Part shown: positions 28,114 to 40,064 of the stretch, piece after piece
Numbering within the stretch: position 1 is the first letter of the stretch
Layout: every line of letters starts with the position of its first letter
NCBI GenBank assembly: GCA_022414725.1
Contig: CM039462.1
Coordinates: forward strand, 73,841,803-73,905,802
Source of the DNA: Microglena sp. YARC
Taxonomy: Eukaryota; Chlorophyta; Chlorophyceae; Chlamydomonadales; Chlamydomonadaceae
DNA: 64,000 nt
Direction: 5' to 3'
Notes under the pieces: model-generated
What the model was told of the DNA's origin: nothing
What the model saw: only the letters and a program-made list of their open reading frames with translations
Databases searched by the model: none
Position numbers and translations under genes: made by a program

Positions 28114-29078
28114 ATGGAGAATGGGGTCGGCGAGTCATCATCGTTTGTACATGAACATGAGGCTGACCAACATGATGACGTCGCAGAACTTGTCGATTAT
28201 GAAGGGGATGAGGATGAGGAGTGTGCACCTGGGCGAGCGATTTGTGTGGTCAAGAAACATGCCTCGTGCAACATGGAGTCTGTCCTGTACATCGCGACGT
28301 CCCGCGTCATCGAGGCGTTCTCGAAGAAGCCTCCAACCTTGGAAGAAAATTTCGCGTCGTACAGCAAGAACGGGGGAGACGGTGCATTCAGTAGCGCCCT
28401 CATGAACCAGGTGGGGCTTGCTGCGTCGAGCGACCGCAAGCCACTGCGCATCATCGACGTGGGCTGCGGTCGCAGACAAGCGCGGACAGATCGCCTCTCT
28501 GATTCCTGCGTCTTCTGCGAGTACACCTGCATCGACAAAGCCATGCCGGAGACGTGCGGTTTCGCGGCTAGGTCGCTGAAGCTCGCGTGTGGCGCAGACG
28601 GCGTCGGCATGACCGAGATCCTCGGCGACGTCTTTGATGAGACAACGACGACGGACCTCGGAAGCAACTGATTCGACTTGGTGATCATTGACGTTGAGCC
28701 GCACGGGCGAGAAATCGATGTGTACGAGAAGATCGTCGGGCACCTCGCGGACACGCATCTCGTCCTGCTGAAGCACGTATGCGTATTGCCCTTTTCGGGT
28801 CGGCTATGTCGACTGCTTCCTTGCAAGTACGACGATGAGGGAAGGTCATGGACTACCTTGCAGTTAATGTGTTGAACGGGTGGTTCCATCGGGACTTGTA
28901 CGTCCTCATGACGCGACATGGGGGAGTGCGCGGGAGCAGGACTCATGAGCTGTTCCGCGCCTCGGTCGCCGCAGAGGGTCGGACGCTCCGCAAGTACACT
29001 TACTTTAACAAGGACTACCGCACGTACGTGGAGGTTGTCAACCGATTTCGCACGGTTTACGGGATAAAGATGATTTGA
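28114..29078 (+). pseudogene. SAM-dependent methyltransferase-like gene with stop and frameshift
   Basis: The ATG at 28114 opens an acidic N-terminus (VDYEGDEDEE), then LRIIDVGCGRR, a class-I SAM-binding motif. A CEYTCIDKA segment fits the following acidic strand. An in-frame TGA at 28669-28671 is followed directly by FDLVIIDVEPHG, the expected motif IV region, so the stop interrupts the domain. At about 28850 the frame shifts; the remainder (NGWFHRDLYVLM, then LRKYTYFNKDYRTYV) runs to 29078. With both lesions ignored the protein would be about 320 residues. Giant viruses use such enzymes for mRNA capping or DNA modification, but the fragment is too diverged to assign a substrate. Confidence 0.6.
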
Positions 29079-29229
29079 CAAGATGAAACATGCGGAAGCT
29101 TTTTTGACATTTATCTGAATTTAAATTCCCACTTTATTTGAAAACAACTGTAATAAATATTCGACAAACTACCGGTTTCCAACAAACAATAGGGTTTAGG
29201 TTTCTCTTTGCGTAACAAACCAACGGTGC

Positions 29230-29430
29230 GCTTCTCCACCCCGCATCCTCTAGAACTCTTATCGACGAATTTCACAAGGTTTTTCATCAACTCTAACTTT
29301 CTCGTGCACCCGCAAGATACCAAAGCTCTGTCTGAACCTTACGTTTCCACCAACATGAGTTCGCGGCGTCCTCTGAGACACATCACTTTTTGATAAATGC
29401 AACGCGATGATGTGGAGTGGGAGCAACGTT
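29230..29430 (-). pseudogene. Degenerate copy of the 5' end of the F-box/XPA-like gene
   Basis: This matches 27640-27800 with many small indels: shared TTCACAAGGTTT, CACCAACATGAG, TCGCGGCGTCCTCTGAGAC and GATAAATGCAACGCGATGATGTGGAGTGG. It stops at the position corresponding to the start codon region. It is a partial duplicate, clearly not coding. Confidence 0.75.
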
Positions 29431-31360
29431 GGGCAATATCCCCAATATCGGGCATGTTGCTAGTTTGTTCAACATACTTGCATCTACCCCGATTTGGTGT
29501 CACGTCGTCGTAGCCGCACCAAGAAGCTCTTCCAGTTATCGTTTATAGAGTCAGACCATCACGTCAGCTTAATACGGCGTACACTATACCTGCTATCATC
29601 GATATGGCCTGGAAACAGATGCACGCGCTTGGTGCGTCGGTCCGTGAACGGTCGCGTTGTGCCACTCTGGGTTCAGTGTGAAGAGAAGGTCTATGGACCC
29701 GCACACGACGAGCACGAGGATGATCAAGTTTCTCTGTGTGGGCGAACACCACCATGAGCGAGGTCTCCAACGATCACACCAATGCGATAAGGAACGCGAC
29801 AACGCTAAAGCGTCCTCATGTACCCATTAGATGCGAGGTTGTTATTGTTGTTATCACTCCTTGTCATTGTTATCAATTAAAGTGGGAAATAAAGTTGAAA
29901 ACGAATGCTCAACATCCAGGCTACAGTCGACGACGGAATAATGAGAGAATATCGAGACTCATTTTATTCCCTTCAGTTCGTATGCAAAGCCGCCCGATGA
30001 TCGTTTAAATGCTATTTTTTTTTGGTTTTTAATTGTAAAATGAAAGCGTATACATCTTGCATGATAACCGATTTGCGTTCATGCGGCATTTTCCAATTGT
30101 TGTTGCAGTGGTTGATGTAGAGAACTTAACAGGGCAGGGCACTGCATCGGTGAACAGGATGCATCGTGATTGATGTGGACAATTATCAGAGATCGAGCCG
30201 CTGAGAATATGTTGCTGTCAATTTGCCATCCCTGATTTTACCCACATTGCACCTCTCCCACTGATCGCACCATCAACGTAGGGCACCTGCCTGAACAATG
30301 TGACAACAAACGAGAGCAATTTTTCAATATGGCATGGACAATTACAGTATCTCAGAAATGCACTTACAACTCATTGGGCGTTAACCAACGTATGGGGATG
30401 TGAGTGTAATGGAACGTACATGAGCGGAATCCATCGACTGTTGATCGACTACGTGGAATTCCCACCATGATCCTACCAAGAGCTTCCCGCACGAATAACC
30501 AAGGTGATGCAGGATTTTACCTTTCATGACGCATTGCACATCAATAAGACCCGTGTTCTTTTGGCCGTGGATGTCACCAGTACGAATTGCGGGGAAGAGG
30601 CGATCGCTTAAGTGCGGCTGGCTGGTCCTTCAATGGACACTCTCGAAAGTCACCGACAAAGAACGATACGGAGTTGCTGATGGAGAGCCGTGATCTAAAA
30701 AAACACGATATTCTCGTTAACATCCTGCAATTTGTTGATTCAAAATCGTGTTGTGTTCCACTGCCCCGTGGTTGCTACACCATTAGGATTACACCGTGCT
30801 GTTTACCGTTTTGATATTTTCAACACTAATTGTTGCGAATATCAATCATCGGCCTCTGCATTTGCAGACAGAACATCTCGAAATACCTAGCTCATCTAAA
30901 TACTTCGGTAAAGAAAGCTTTTGCAGAATGATAAGTTCCGCCTCCGCATTGTCTTGAGATATACCGGCATTTCCATGTTGTACAGTTGTCTCAAATAAAG
31001 TGGGACACACCTTATAATCATCCAGACTGCAGATCGTTGCGTTTGGGCAATCTGAAGAGGTTCGTACCCGCCCAATCTGTTCCCATATCAGAGACATCGG
31101 AACCTCTCGAGTCTCTATCGGAAATATCAAGCCGTTCGGTTCCAAGGTCTCCCTCGCCCCCCACGCTGAGTCTCAACAATGAGTTATGTACGATTATGTA
31201 TGTGCTTCATTTCTAAGACGAGTACGATAGGCTAAAGGCAGAGGGACATTATGGTCTTTCCCATGCGTCTTTCGTTGGTATATCTTGGTGTAGTGCAGAA
31301 ACTTGACTTACATGATGTAAAAAATTTGAATGAAATCGTAGTATCCAAATGACAACTCTA
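29431..31360. other. Gene-poor, probably decayed stretch
   Basis: Only short frames are present. On the minus strand about 29560-29800 there are two hydrophobic stretches in different frames (LIILVLVVCGSIDLLFTL and AISMIAGIVYAVLS), which may be the rest of a membrane protein. Around 30590-30815 a plus frame reads LKKHDILVNILQFVDSK, vaguely F-box-like. I see no intact gene, no repeat array and no structured RNA that I can support. Confidence 0.5.
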
Positions 31361-31368
31361 CAACAACA

Positions 31369-32326
31369 ATGTCTGACTATTCGTTATCATTAAATCTCGA
31401 AAACCCAGACAGTTTGTCAACCCGATACAGTTTTGGAAGCCTCGTCCCAGACACTATTAGAAACCTACGCGGTTCTGGAAGCCACTCCAACTTCGAAGAA
31501 GCCACCCAATTTAGAGAAGCTCAAAGCGCAAGAAATCAAGATCAAGTCCCCTGTTCAGTACCACCAACCGGACATGTATGTTCCTGATCCTGATTCTCAC
31601 GATGCTCAAGTTCCTGATGCTGATCCTACTGCTGATCCTACTGCTGATGATCCTTACAATGTGAACCATTTACTAAGTAAACTGTATGCTGATAAAGCTG
31701 CTCAAGCTGCGCACGATGCGCAAGCTGCTCAAGCTGCGCACGATGCGCAAGCTGCGCAAGCTGATAAAGCTGCTCAAGCTGCGCAAGCTGCTCAAGCTGC
31801 TGATGCTTATGAATTCGATTTCTCGATCTTTGATGATGATGCTTCTCAATCTGCGCAAGCTGCGCACGATGCTGATGCTTATGATGATGCTCCGGCTTCT
31901 CCTCATGCTTATCCTGCTTCCTCTGCTCCTGCTCCCTGCTCCTTATGGAAGGTGGATCAAGTCGATTTGTGGTTACTGTACATTACCATGTACGTCACCC
32001 TGAACAGTATGGAGGATGCAAAGGCGGATTCATGGTTTATCCCGGCCACTCTCTACAATATACTTGGCGGACATAACCAAAACAAGTCTGGATTCTCACG
32101 GAAATGCCGAATCAACATTGGGATGGAATCTGGAACGAGTAAATCTTTCAGATTCAACTCTGAAATTGCGGACATATTCTTATCTGAGCTCAAATCTAAA
32201 TTATCGATTGTAATTCAACCGCTTGAGAAGGGCTCGACAAACTTCTGTCTGTTGGTTCAAAGTATCAAGAAGAATCAGGACATTGCCGTTAACCAATTGT
32301 CAGAAAAAACTCTCAAAGGAATCTGA
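31369..32326 (+). pseudogene. Unidentified protein with Ala-Gln-His-Asp repeats
   Basis: The ATG at 31369 begins MSDYSLSLNLENPDSL, but the long frame lies in another phase (open to 32326, without an ATG near its start at about 31400), so a frameshift near 31425 is likely. The centre has low-complexity repeats based on a 30-bp unit (AQAAHDAQAA, 31690-31880) after DADPTADPTADD. The last ~120 residues look globular (WLLYITMYVTLNSMEDAKAD, FRFNSEIADIFLSEL). I recognise no family. The gene could also start downstream of the shift from a non-ATG codon, but this is less likely in a eukaryote-type system. Confidence 0.55.
31690..31880 (+). repeat. Low-complexity tandem repeat (AQAAHD-coding)
   Basis: Units such as GCTGCTCAAGCTGCGCACGA are repeated with 12-, 18- and 30-bp spacing, all multiples of three. 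Confidence 0.85.
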
Positions 32327-32531
32327 TACACCTAAGACCCTTGACGTATTATCTCTAACTTCATCTTGAAAAGACAACACGTTAGATTCAACGTAGTAGT
32401 AGATTACCGTTTTTTTCCCGCACCATTTACAAATGCCCCCAATTCAGAATCGATTGGTTCACACGGATCACCAATTCATTTCTGTACACTTCAGACTTCA
32501 TTCTTAATTTGACATAACTTTTGTAGATAAA

Positions 32532-32750
32532 ATGCAGCAACAACGGCAACAAATACAACAAACGGTCGCACCCATTAAAGTACATGTTGGTGCGGGCGCG
32601 CCGCCTGTTTTTCGCGAGCAAACGCACCCCTTAGACCCAGTATGTGCCTGGACTGGGCACACGTACATCATGGCACATATTTTGCATCCGGCATGCTGTC
32701 TATCAATTCCCTTCATATACCAATTCATCATGATCCCGCCTTATCGTTAA
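32532..32750 (+). CDS. Small protein with hydrophobic C-terminus
   Basis: 72 residues from the ATG at 32532. A Gln-rich start (MQQQRQQIQQ) is followed by a Cys/His-containing middle and a hydrophobic stretch (ACCLSIPFIYQFIMI) that could be one membrane span. The end overlaps an oppositely oriented broken gene by about 48 bp. No family recognised; coding is plausible but unproven. Confidence 0.4.
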   Translation: MQQQRQQIQQTVAPIKVHVGAGAPPVFREQTHPLDPVCAWTGHTYIMAHILHPACCLSIPFIYQFIMIPPYR

Positions 32751-33002
32751 GCTCTCCATGAGCTTTTCCTTCTGCTCATCCACCTCTGAACGCTTGGGTG
32801 AAGGGCTCCAATGCTTGCATGTACGCGATGTAAGTACGCTCCAGCTCGTTGACCTGCGCAAGAGACTTTGCGTTTTTTGAGAGACGCCACGAGCTTGACG
32901 TCTTCGTAGTTGACACCCGGAAACAAACGCCTTGCAATTGCAAAATGCCTCGCGGGCTGAGACGACGTTGGCATCCGTCCAAGCGGGGTTTGCAGACGCC
33001 AT
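32703..33002 (-). pseudogene. Unidentified ~100-residue gene in three frames
   Basis: The ATG at 33002 opens MASANPAWTDANVVSARE. Protein-like sequence continues in a second frame (ARRLFPGVNYEDVKLVASLK), a third (SLAQVNELERTYIAYMQAL) and again in the first (SEVDEQKEKLMESLTI) to the stop at 32703. Two or three single-base indels explain this. The pieces suggest a helical protein. The family is unknown. Confidence 0.5.
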
Positions 33003-33089
33003 ATATCTCCCGATACTCCTGATGATCTTATGGTCTTCGCAGTTGTTGTTGTTATCGAATAAATTGGGAAATTCTTTATACCGCTATAT

Positions 33090-33403
33090 ATGGCAAGCAA
33101 AACGGAAGCCGCGTTGGCATGTTGTAACAGCGTTCCTATTTGCTCCATGTCACACTACATTCTTGTACTACAAAGAGTTCGAGCGACTGTGCACGCTTAT
33201 CGAGGAGTGCAGGAGACATGTTCATCTGTTGGTGCAACCCGTCCTCGTGTCTGGAACTTCCAGATAGCATGCTGTAAAATTTGATCGACAAGGCGTTGCA
33301 ACTGCTCGACATGGATTCGTACGAATTTTACACGGAAAAAACTCAAACAACCCAACGACCACTGGCTATAAATAAAATTCATCAGTGGATGTGAAGAAGC
33401 GCT
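33090..33403 (+). pseudogene. Unidentified small gene, frameshifted
   Basis: The ATG at 33090 opens MASKTEAALACCNSVP. Likely continuation in other frames includes YYKEFERLCTLIEECRRHV and LIDKALQLLDMDSYEFY, ending at TGA about 33401-33403. It overlaps the 3' end of the RPB2 remnant tail to tail. Support comes only from the protein-like character of the pieces. Confidence 0.35.
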
Positions 33404-36400
33404 GCTCCACCCCAATGCTCTGAGTTCGTCTGCATGAGGTGTGAACGTGTAAGGTGTTTTCAACAGTTGCTCCTCGTCGGGTCCTTCTGGGTCTTGCGTG
33501 CTGCGGACCCCACCATTCCGCGGCAGTTCCTGACGTGCATTAACCTTAGTTGAGTGGTGATCGCTGCGCTGCATGAACGGCTTCGCGTTGTAAGATGCGA
33601 GTCCGTGTGCGCGAGTGCGTTCTGCTCCATCTCTCCGATAAAGCAGCCCTCCGCTCTGTCCCTTGGACTTCGTTGGCTGACGTGTTGTGCGTCGACTGCT
33701 CTCGTGCACAGCGACTGGTACTTGTCCTCTACCATGTGTTTCAAGCGACCGTAGTAATTCACGCCTACAAAATGCGTGTTTTCGCCTCTTCTCCGGCATC
33801 GTCCGTTGTTTGCATGAGCATGTCCCGTGTCGTTTTCACGCAGACCCCAGTTGGGTCAGCGCGGCTCCGATGTCTTACGCCTCCGAATGTGTCGGCGTTC
33901 ATGCGAGCTCCTTTACTGCTCCCTCGCGCGCTAGCACGCTTCCATAGATGGCGAGACTGTCCTATGGTTTGGGAATGCAATTGGGGTTGATGATGATGTC
34001 GGGTTACATACCGTCCTCTGCGCAGAACGCATGTCCACGCGGGATAGAATCATTCCCACCACCCTTTCGCCGTAAACGCGAGCTTAGTTTTGTCTCCTAG
34101 TTCGGGCTGCGCATCTGTCGAGACGTACTTTGCTGCTCTAAGGTTGTGGTAGTGCGATTTCTTTTGCTGTTTCTGATCTATGTTTTGCAAAGTGGACGCC
34201 GTCTACATACGTGGGAGGTCGGATCTCTGGATTGTAGACTTGAGATGCGTCCGTGAAGACGTCTTCCTTTGCTGCGTCGATGTACCTTGACCATTCCTAC
34301 ACTGCGTCTCTTCTCTTCAGCATTTTGTTGATTCTTGCATTCCATGTTCGTCGAGGTTTTTGTATTCTTTTGTGTTTGTTTGGTGGTGGTTATAGCGGCG
34401 TACCGCGTGACACTAGCCGCTGTGGGTTCGCAAACACAATTTGTTTTTTGTTTTTGAATGTTTGGGTTTGGTTCCTCCTCTGACTCCTCGTACCGGATGG
34501 TTTTTTCGAATACTGTGAGTGCTAGTCGCCGCGCTGCACGGCGTCTAGATTGATGATGATGGCGTCATCTTGGTTGTATCCTGTGTATGTGGCGATTGCT
34601 TACTTACGACGTTCTCGCCGTGCGTGAAACGTCTCCGAAAAGAGTCGGTCTGCGAAGCTCGTGCTTACCAGAGGCGTTGGCGTGGTTGTAGTTAGGGGAT
34701 GTGTTCGTATCGAACCTGTCCTGATGGAGTCATGGTCGTGCCTAGCGCTTGTTTAAATTGCGCTAGACATAGTGAATTGTACGCCCCGTTGTTTGGTTAA
34801 GTAGTGGGTAGGTGTTGCTTACCATTGAGAGTGTCGTTCCTGCGTGTACTCTGCCGTGCGTGTATCTGCCTGGGATCGGGTCTCGATTGTTGACGTCTGC
34901 CTCGTTCATTGCGCACTAGACATGTACTACTTCTTCGACATCTATCATTTCGATCGCTTCCCGCTGCGTATCAATTCGCGTCCACGACGGATCACCGTTG
35001 ATTGGTACGACCTTTCCTTCCTTACTCTTCTTAGTGGTCTGCAGCATCTTCCTGCATCTGTGCGGTATTGCCACGTCGTTCCTCCACACGTCCCATGTGA
35101 CGCGACGAGTGTGGTCAGTCTGGTGTCTTCCGTCTCATTTTTTCGTAGTGCATTGCGACTAGGGTCCTGGTGTGTCTGTGATCGCTATCATGTGTGTTAA
35201 AAGTGCACCGGGTTGCTTGTGGGGATAGTGTGCTGTTTGATAGATGTCTCGTATATTTGTCTATGCGGTCTTATGTTTCTTGTAGTATCGACAGTTCTGT
35301 ATGGCAAGTGATTATGGTGACAAGCGTGCTAGGTGCGTGAGGAGGATACGTTGGGTCCGTCTGGTGACTCTACTGGCAGATGACTCCCCAGTGGACGGCT
35401 TAGACGGTGTCGTGTCTGCTATCTTGACGTTACTGTCGACGGAGTTTGTTTCCTCGTCTATGTGTGAAATGTATCCTAGAGTATGAACTCGGCTGAGTTC
35501 TTGGACGGGCGGGTGCATTGTTCATCGCCGCGTGCGATCTTTGAGTGTCGTACGAGGGCTTCTCGGATGATTTTGGTTGGAAATATTTTTTTGGTTGGCT
35601 TCGTTTGACAGCGTGCGTGTAATTCTGTTTGCGCGCGCATGGTCCCGGTGAAACTCTTCGTTGAGCGTGCGCAGGTGTTGCGACTTGATAGTAAGGTACG
35701 CGTATCTGGAAGAGATTGGCTTGTGATTGCACTGAGCCATGAAGTCTCTTGTTGGCGTAGTGATCGAAGTTTCCGACATGGGTTCTTTTCTAGAGAGGCT
35801 TTACGAGATGTCTCACGACTGCTCCTAGGGGATTGCTTTGGCCTCGAACAGTGCGTCCCTACATTTGGTGAGAGGTCCGTCTGTGAGGACGCTTTTGAGG
35901 TCGAGTTGGGACTTGAATCGTGTGCGTGGTTGAGGAATCTATGGATCCTCTCTGGCTGCTTACTCAGACTGTGTCCTGCGGCTATGGATGCGTGCATGAA
36001 TGCGATTTTCGACATTGTTTTCTCTTCTCTGGATATTCGTGGAGAATGGTTTTGAGGATGGCGCGATGCTTTTCGATGCGAGTGCTCTGAAGAGAGTTGG
36101 TGAGGGCACGGCTCTCGTTGATGTGGGTGACCGTGGCTGGTGATTTACCAGAGTATGACTCGGAAGACGCTTGTGCGTGGGAAACGTCGGTGCGTCCTGT
36201 GGAGGGCGCACTGATGAATGCTATTTAGGATGAGTTTGTGTCTTCTGTTTTCTCTCCGTCGTGTGTAGGTCGGTTCGGGACGCGTTCTCTTGTGTACGCA
36301 AATGAAATTTTTCGCGTCCGTCTATTACGGAGTTCCGCCATGATCGTATGGGCATCTGCCTCGTGCCGTAATGGTGCTGCTTAGCTCTTAGAGAGCACAG

Positions 36401-36990
36401 CTTTGAGTGGATCATAGATGGATATGAATCCGATGTGCACGCGTTCGAAGTCTGTGTCTGGAGTTGTCGTCGCGGATAGACAGTGGCGTCTGCGAATATA
36501 GTCCGCCACCCGTACGTTTGGTTTGCTATACTAGTGCTTGCGATGGTAGAGTCGGGGTTGGGTCTCCTAAGTGAAAGTCGTGATGGGGCGGGTTTCGTCT
36601 CCTCCTACGTACACTCACCGTGTGTTTTGGTTTTCGTGTGGGGTCTTCGCGCACATTGTGATTGGGTATTCATGCTGCGTACGATTCGCTCTTAGACGGT
36701 TCTAGTAGGATATCGAACGGTTCGATGTGGATGTTTGTGTAGCGATGTGTTTCTCGCGATCTCCTTTGAAGAATGCGTCCAGATGGGTGCGGCTGCTGCG
36801 TCGGGAGTGTAAGTGAATAGGTGGTATTTTTGCGTCGCGTCTATTTTGTGTGTTTTTTAATTGTCGGGAATTTACGAGTTCTTCTTCGGGGTATTGATTG
36901 GCGTTACGAGCGCACAACTGGGGCCGGTGTGCACGTGGCATGATTGCAAGCTTGAGCTCTCGTAGACGGTATAAATAGTCCGATGTGGCT
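33366..36990 (-). pseudogene. Nearly full-length RNA polymerase RPB2 remnant
   Basis: No long frame exists, but RPB2 signatures occur in the right order and spacing on the minus strand. They are FDHYANKRLHG (about 35776-35740, the DRDHYGNKR motif), LPVESPDGPNV (about 35390, the CPxETPEGxNxGLV motif), RIDTQREAIEMIDVEE (about 34976), PDIIINPNCIPKP (about 33990), NYYGRLKHMVEDK (about 33750), GEMEQNALAHT (about 33620) and PYTF..DELRALG (about 33425). The last piece continues in another frame to EQRFFTSTDEFYL and a stop at 33366. Spacing predicts a start near 36990, giving the normal ~1200 residues. RPB2 is the second-largest, catalytic polymerase subunit. Dozens of indels and stops are present. 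Since this lies beside the gap, assembly noise may contribute. Confidence 0.85.
34000..34840. other. Interior of the RPB2 remnant without readable frames
   Basis: No RPB2 signature is readable between the PDIIINP block (about 33990) and the block near 34840 (plus-strand GTACTCTGCCGTGCGTG, which on the minus strand reads YTHGRVHAG, the RPB2 YTHxEIHPS motif). The length fits the missing hybrid-binding domain, so I treat this as part of the same gene rather than a separate feature. Confidence 0.5.
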
Positions 36991-37114
36991 TATGAAATCC
37001 TCCTTCCTGCTTCGTAGTGTCTCGATGGTCTGCGAGCTTTGTGATTGCATCCTGCTACTTCTACGGTTTGAGGTCTTCTTTATGTGTTGGTTTTGTTGTT
37101 GAATGTGTTCAAAT

Positions 37115-38114
37115 NNNNNNNNNNNNNNNNNNNNNNNNNNNNNNNNNNNNNNNNNNNNNNNNNNNNNNNNNNNNNNNNNNNNNNNNNNNNNNNNNNNNNN
37201 NNNNNNNNNNNNNNNNNNNNNNNNNNNNNNNNNNNNNNNNNNNNNNNNNNNNNNNNNNNNNNNNNNNNNNNNNNNNNNNNNNNNNNNNNNNNNNNNNNNN
37301 NNNNNNNNNNNNNNNNNNNNNNNNNNNNNNNNNNNNNNNNNNNNNNNNNNNNNNNNNNNNNNNNNNNNNNNNNNNNNNNNNNNNNNNNNNNNNNNNNNNN
37401 NNNNNNNNNNNNNNNNNNNNNNNNNNNNNNNNNNNNNNNNNNNNNNNNNNNNNNNNNNNNNNNNNNNNNNNNNNNNNNNNNNNNNNNNNNNNNNNNNNNN
37501 NNNNNNNNNNNNNNNNNNNNNNNNNNNNNNNNNNNNNNNNNNNNNNNNNNNNNNNNNNNNNNNNNNNNNNNNNNNNNNNNNNNNNNNNNNNNNNNNNNNN
37601 NNNNNNNNNNNNNNNNNNNNNNNNNNNNNNNNNNNNNNNNNNNNNNNNNNNNNNNNNNNNNNNNNNNNNNNNNNNNNNNNNNNNNNNNNNNNNNNNNNNN
37701 NNNNNNNNNNNNNNNNNNNNNNNNNNNNNNNNNNNNNNNNNNNNNNNNNNNNNNNNNNNNNNNNNNNNNNNNNNNNNNNNNNNNNNNNNNNNNNNNNNNN
37801 NNNNNNNNNNNNNNNNNNNNNNNNNNNNNNNNNNNNNNNNNNNNNNNNNNNNNNNNNNNNNNNNNNNNNNNNNNNNNNNNNNNNNNNNNNNNNNNNNNNN
37901 NNNNNNNNNNNNNNNNNNNNNNNNNNNNNNNNNNNNNNNNNNNNNNNNNNNNNNNNNNNNNNNNNNNNNNNNNNNNNNNNNNNNNNNNNNNNNNNNNNNN
38001 NNNNNNNNNNNNNNNNNNNNNNNNNNNNNNNNNNNNNNNNNNNNNNNNNNNNNNNNNNNNNNNNNNNNNNNNNNNNNNNNNNNNNNNNNNNNNNNNNNNN
38101 NNNNNNNNNNNNNN
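37115..38114. other. Assembly gap of 1000 N
   Basis: Exactly 1000 undetermined bases. The left flank is the 5' side of the RPB2 remnant; the right flank starts inside an F-box/ankyrin gene. Apparent open frames across the gap are meaningless. Confidence 1.
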
Positions 38115-40064
38115 GGGGCGCGCCGACCTTCTAGCAGTTTAATGCTTGCGTGTCCAATCCTCTTGTACAGGTTAAGGGGGCCCTACAATTGAGGCGGAAA
38201 CCAAAAATTAACGATCATATATCTATCTTCTCTATGGGCTGCCAAGAAAGGTCACGCAGATGTCTGCAAGCTGCTCATGCGTCTAATCCAGAGTGGCAAT
38301 GAGACTGAGCTTCAGGCGCGGGCGAACTCTAGCCGGACAGCTGGGCATGTGTGGGCGGCTGCAATGAAGGTCACGCAGGATGTCTGCAAGCTGCTCATGC
38401 GCATTCCAGGCATGTGCTGATCTGAGTATAGCCGGCCCGGGCAACGCTACGACAGCTGGGTTCTTGTGAGGCGGCTGCCAAGGAAGTCCACGCAGATTCT
38501 GCAAGCTGTATGGATATGAGCACGTCATGGCTTGATGTCAGGCCGGTGCGACCTCTAGAGACAGCTGGGCATTGGTGGGCGGGCTACCAAGGCATGTCAC
38601 GCCAGATGTCTGCAAGCTGCTGATGGATTCCAGAGGGCTGGACTTGAAGTCAGGGCCAGGGCGATCACCGTTTGACAGCAGGGCATTGGGGCGGCTGCAA
38701 AGCAGGTCACAGCAGCAGTCTTGCAATGCTGCTGCATGATCCAGAGTGGCTGCGATGTGAGTTCAGGGCCCGGGCAACGTCTAACGACAGGGCTTTGGCC
38801 TTGTGGGCGGCTGCAAAAGCAAAGGTCAACGAGTGTCTGCAAGCTGCATGGATGGATCCAGATGGTCGCTGGAGCTGACTTGATTTCAGGCCACGGAGAC
38901 TACTAGAAGAGACGCGGGCCTTGTGGGGCGGCTGCCAAGGAAGGACACTCAGATGTATGCAAGTCTGCTGATGGATCCAGGAGGTGGCTGGAATTGAGAG
39001 AGTCAGGCGCCGGGCTGCATCGGATATCTCTAGCGACAGCATGGCGCTGGCGGCCCAGATAGTCAGCCAGATGTCTGCGCGATGATGCTAATGGACCAGA
39101 GCTGACTGGAATTGAGTTCAGGGCCGCGGGCGAACAATACAAGCAGCAGGGCCGTTGGTGGGCGCTGCAAAAGGCAGGTCACGGAAATGTCTGCAAGCTG
39201 GCTGATGGATTCAGCGTGGCTGGAATTGAGTCAGGGCCCGGGAGCGATCGTTAGCGACAGCCATGGGCTTTGCGTGAGGCTGCAAAGGAAGGTCACGCAG
39301 ATAGTCTGCTTGCTTTTGATGGATCAGCGGGTGGCTGGAATTGAGTTTCAGAGCTTCTCTTAGCGACAGCAGGTCTTTGGGTGGCTGCACAGGCAGGTCA
39401 CGCAGAGTTTCTGCGAGATGTCATGGAGTCCAGCGGTCGTGGCTGGATTGAGTACCAGGGCCCATGCGAACTCTGTTCCAAAGCTGGGCCTTGGGGCGGC
39501 TTGCCACAGCAGGTCACGCAGAGTGTCTGCAAGCTGCTCATGGATCCAACGGTGGCTGACTTGCAGTCAGGCCAGGGCGAACAATATCAACAGCAGGGCC
39601 TTGTGGCGGCTGCAAGCAGGTCACGCAGATATCTGCAAGCGCTTATGGATCCAGCTGTGGCCCTGTCACTCAAGCTACAGGGCCAGGGCGACACCACCTA
39701 TCAACAGCAGGGCCTTGGGGGCGGCTGCAAAGGCAGGTCACGCAGATGTCTTGCAAGCTGCTGAATGGATCCACGGTGGCTGACGCAAGTACAGGGCCAG
39801 GGGCGAACAAAATCCAACAGCAGGGCATTGGGGGCGTCACTCTGCCAAGCCGCCGGTCACGGCAGATGTCTGCAAGCTGCTGATGATCCAACGGTGGCTG
39901 GACTTGAGTTCAGGGCGGGCGAAACCATATCAACAGCAGGGCCTTGCGTGAGCCTGCAAAAAGGAAGGGTCACGCAGATGTGCGGCTTGCTTTTGATGGA
40001 TTCCACGGTGACGCTGGACTTGAGCTCAGGCCAAGGCGAACCGATCCATCAACAGTTTTTGTGT
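38115..40064 (+). pseudogene. F-box/ankyrin gene, indel-rich (cassette 3)
   Basis: It begins at the end of the F-box linker (GCGCGCCGACCTTCTAGCAG) right after the gap. About sixteen ankyrin units follow at DNA level (each with a recognisable ATGTCTGCAAGCTGCT), but indels occur every 20-40 bp and no frame stays open for more than about 130 codons. Errors include duplicated and lost bases at random positions, also in the conserved tail (40065-40441). The pattern looks like uncorrected long-read sequence rather than evolutionary decay. Confidence 0.8.

Noticed and set aside
31673..31906. Ile/Ser/Arg-rich antisense and Leu/Met-rich sense frames over the Ala-Gln repeat
   Set aside because: Low-complexity readings of the same 30-bp repeat in other phases.
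33595..33990. Plus-strand frames over 33.5-34.0 kb
   Set aside because: They are shadows of the RPB2 remnant, whose signatures lie on the minus strand.
37017..38192. Open frames of 340-390 codons across the N run
   Set aside because: They consist of undetermined bases and carry no information.
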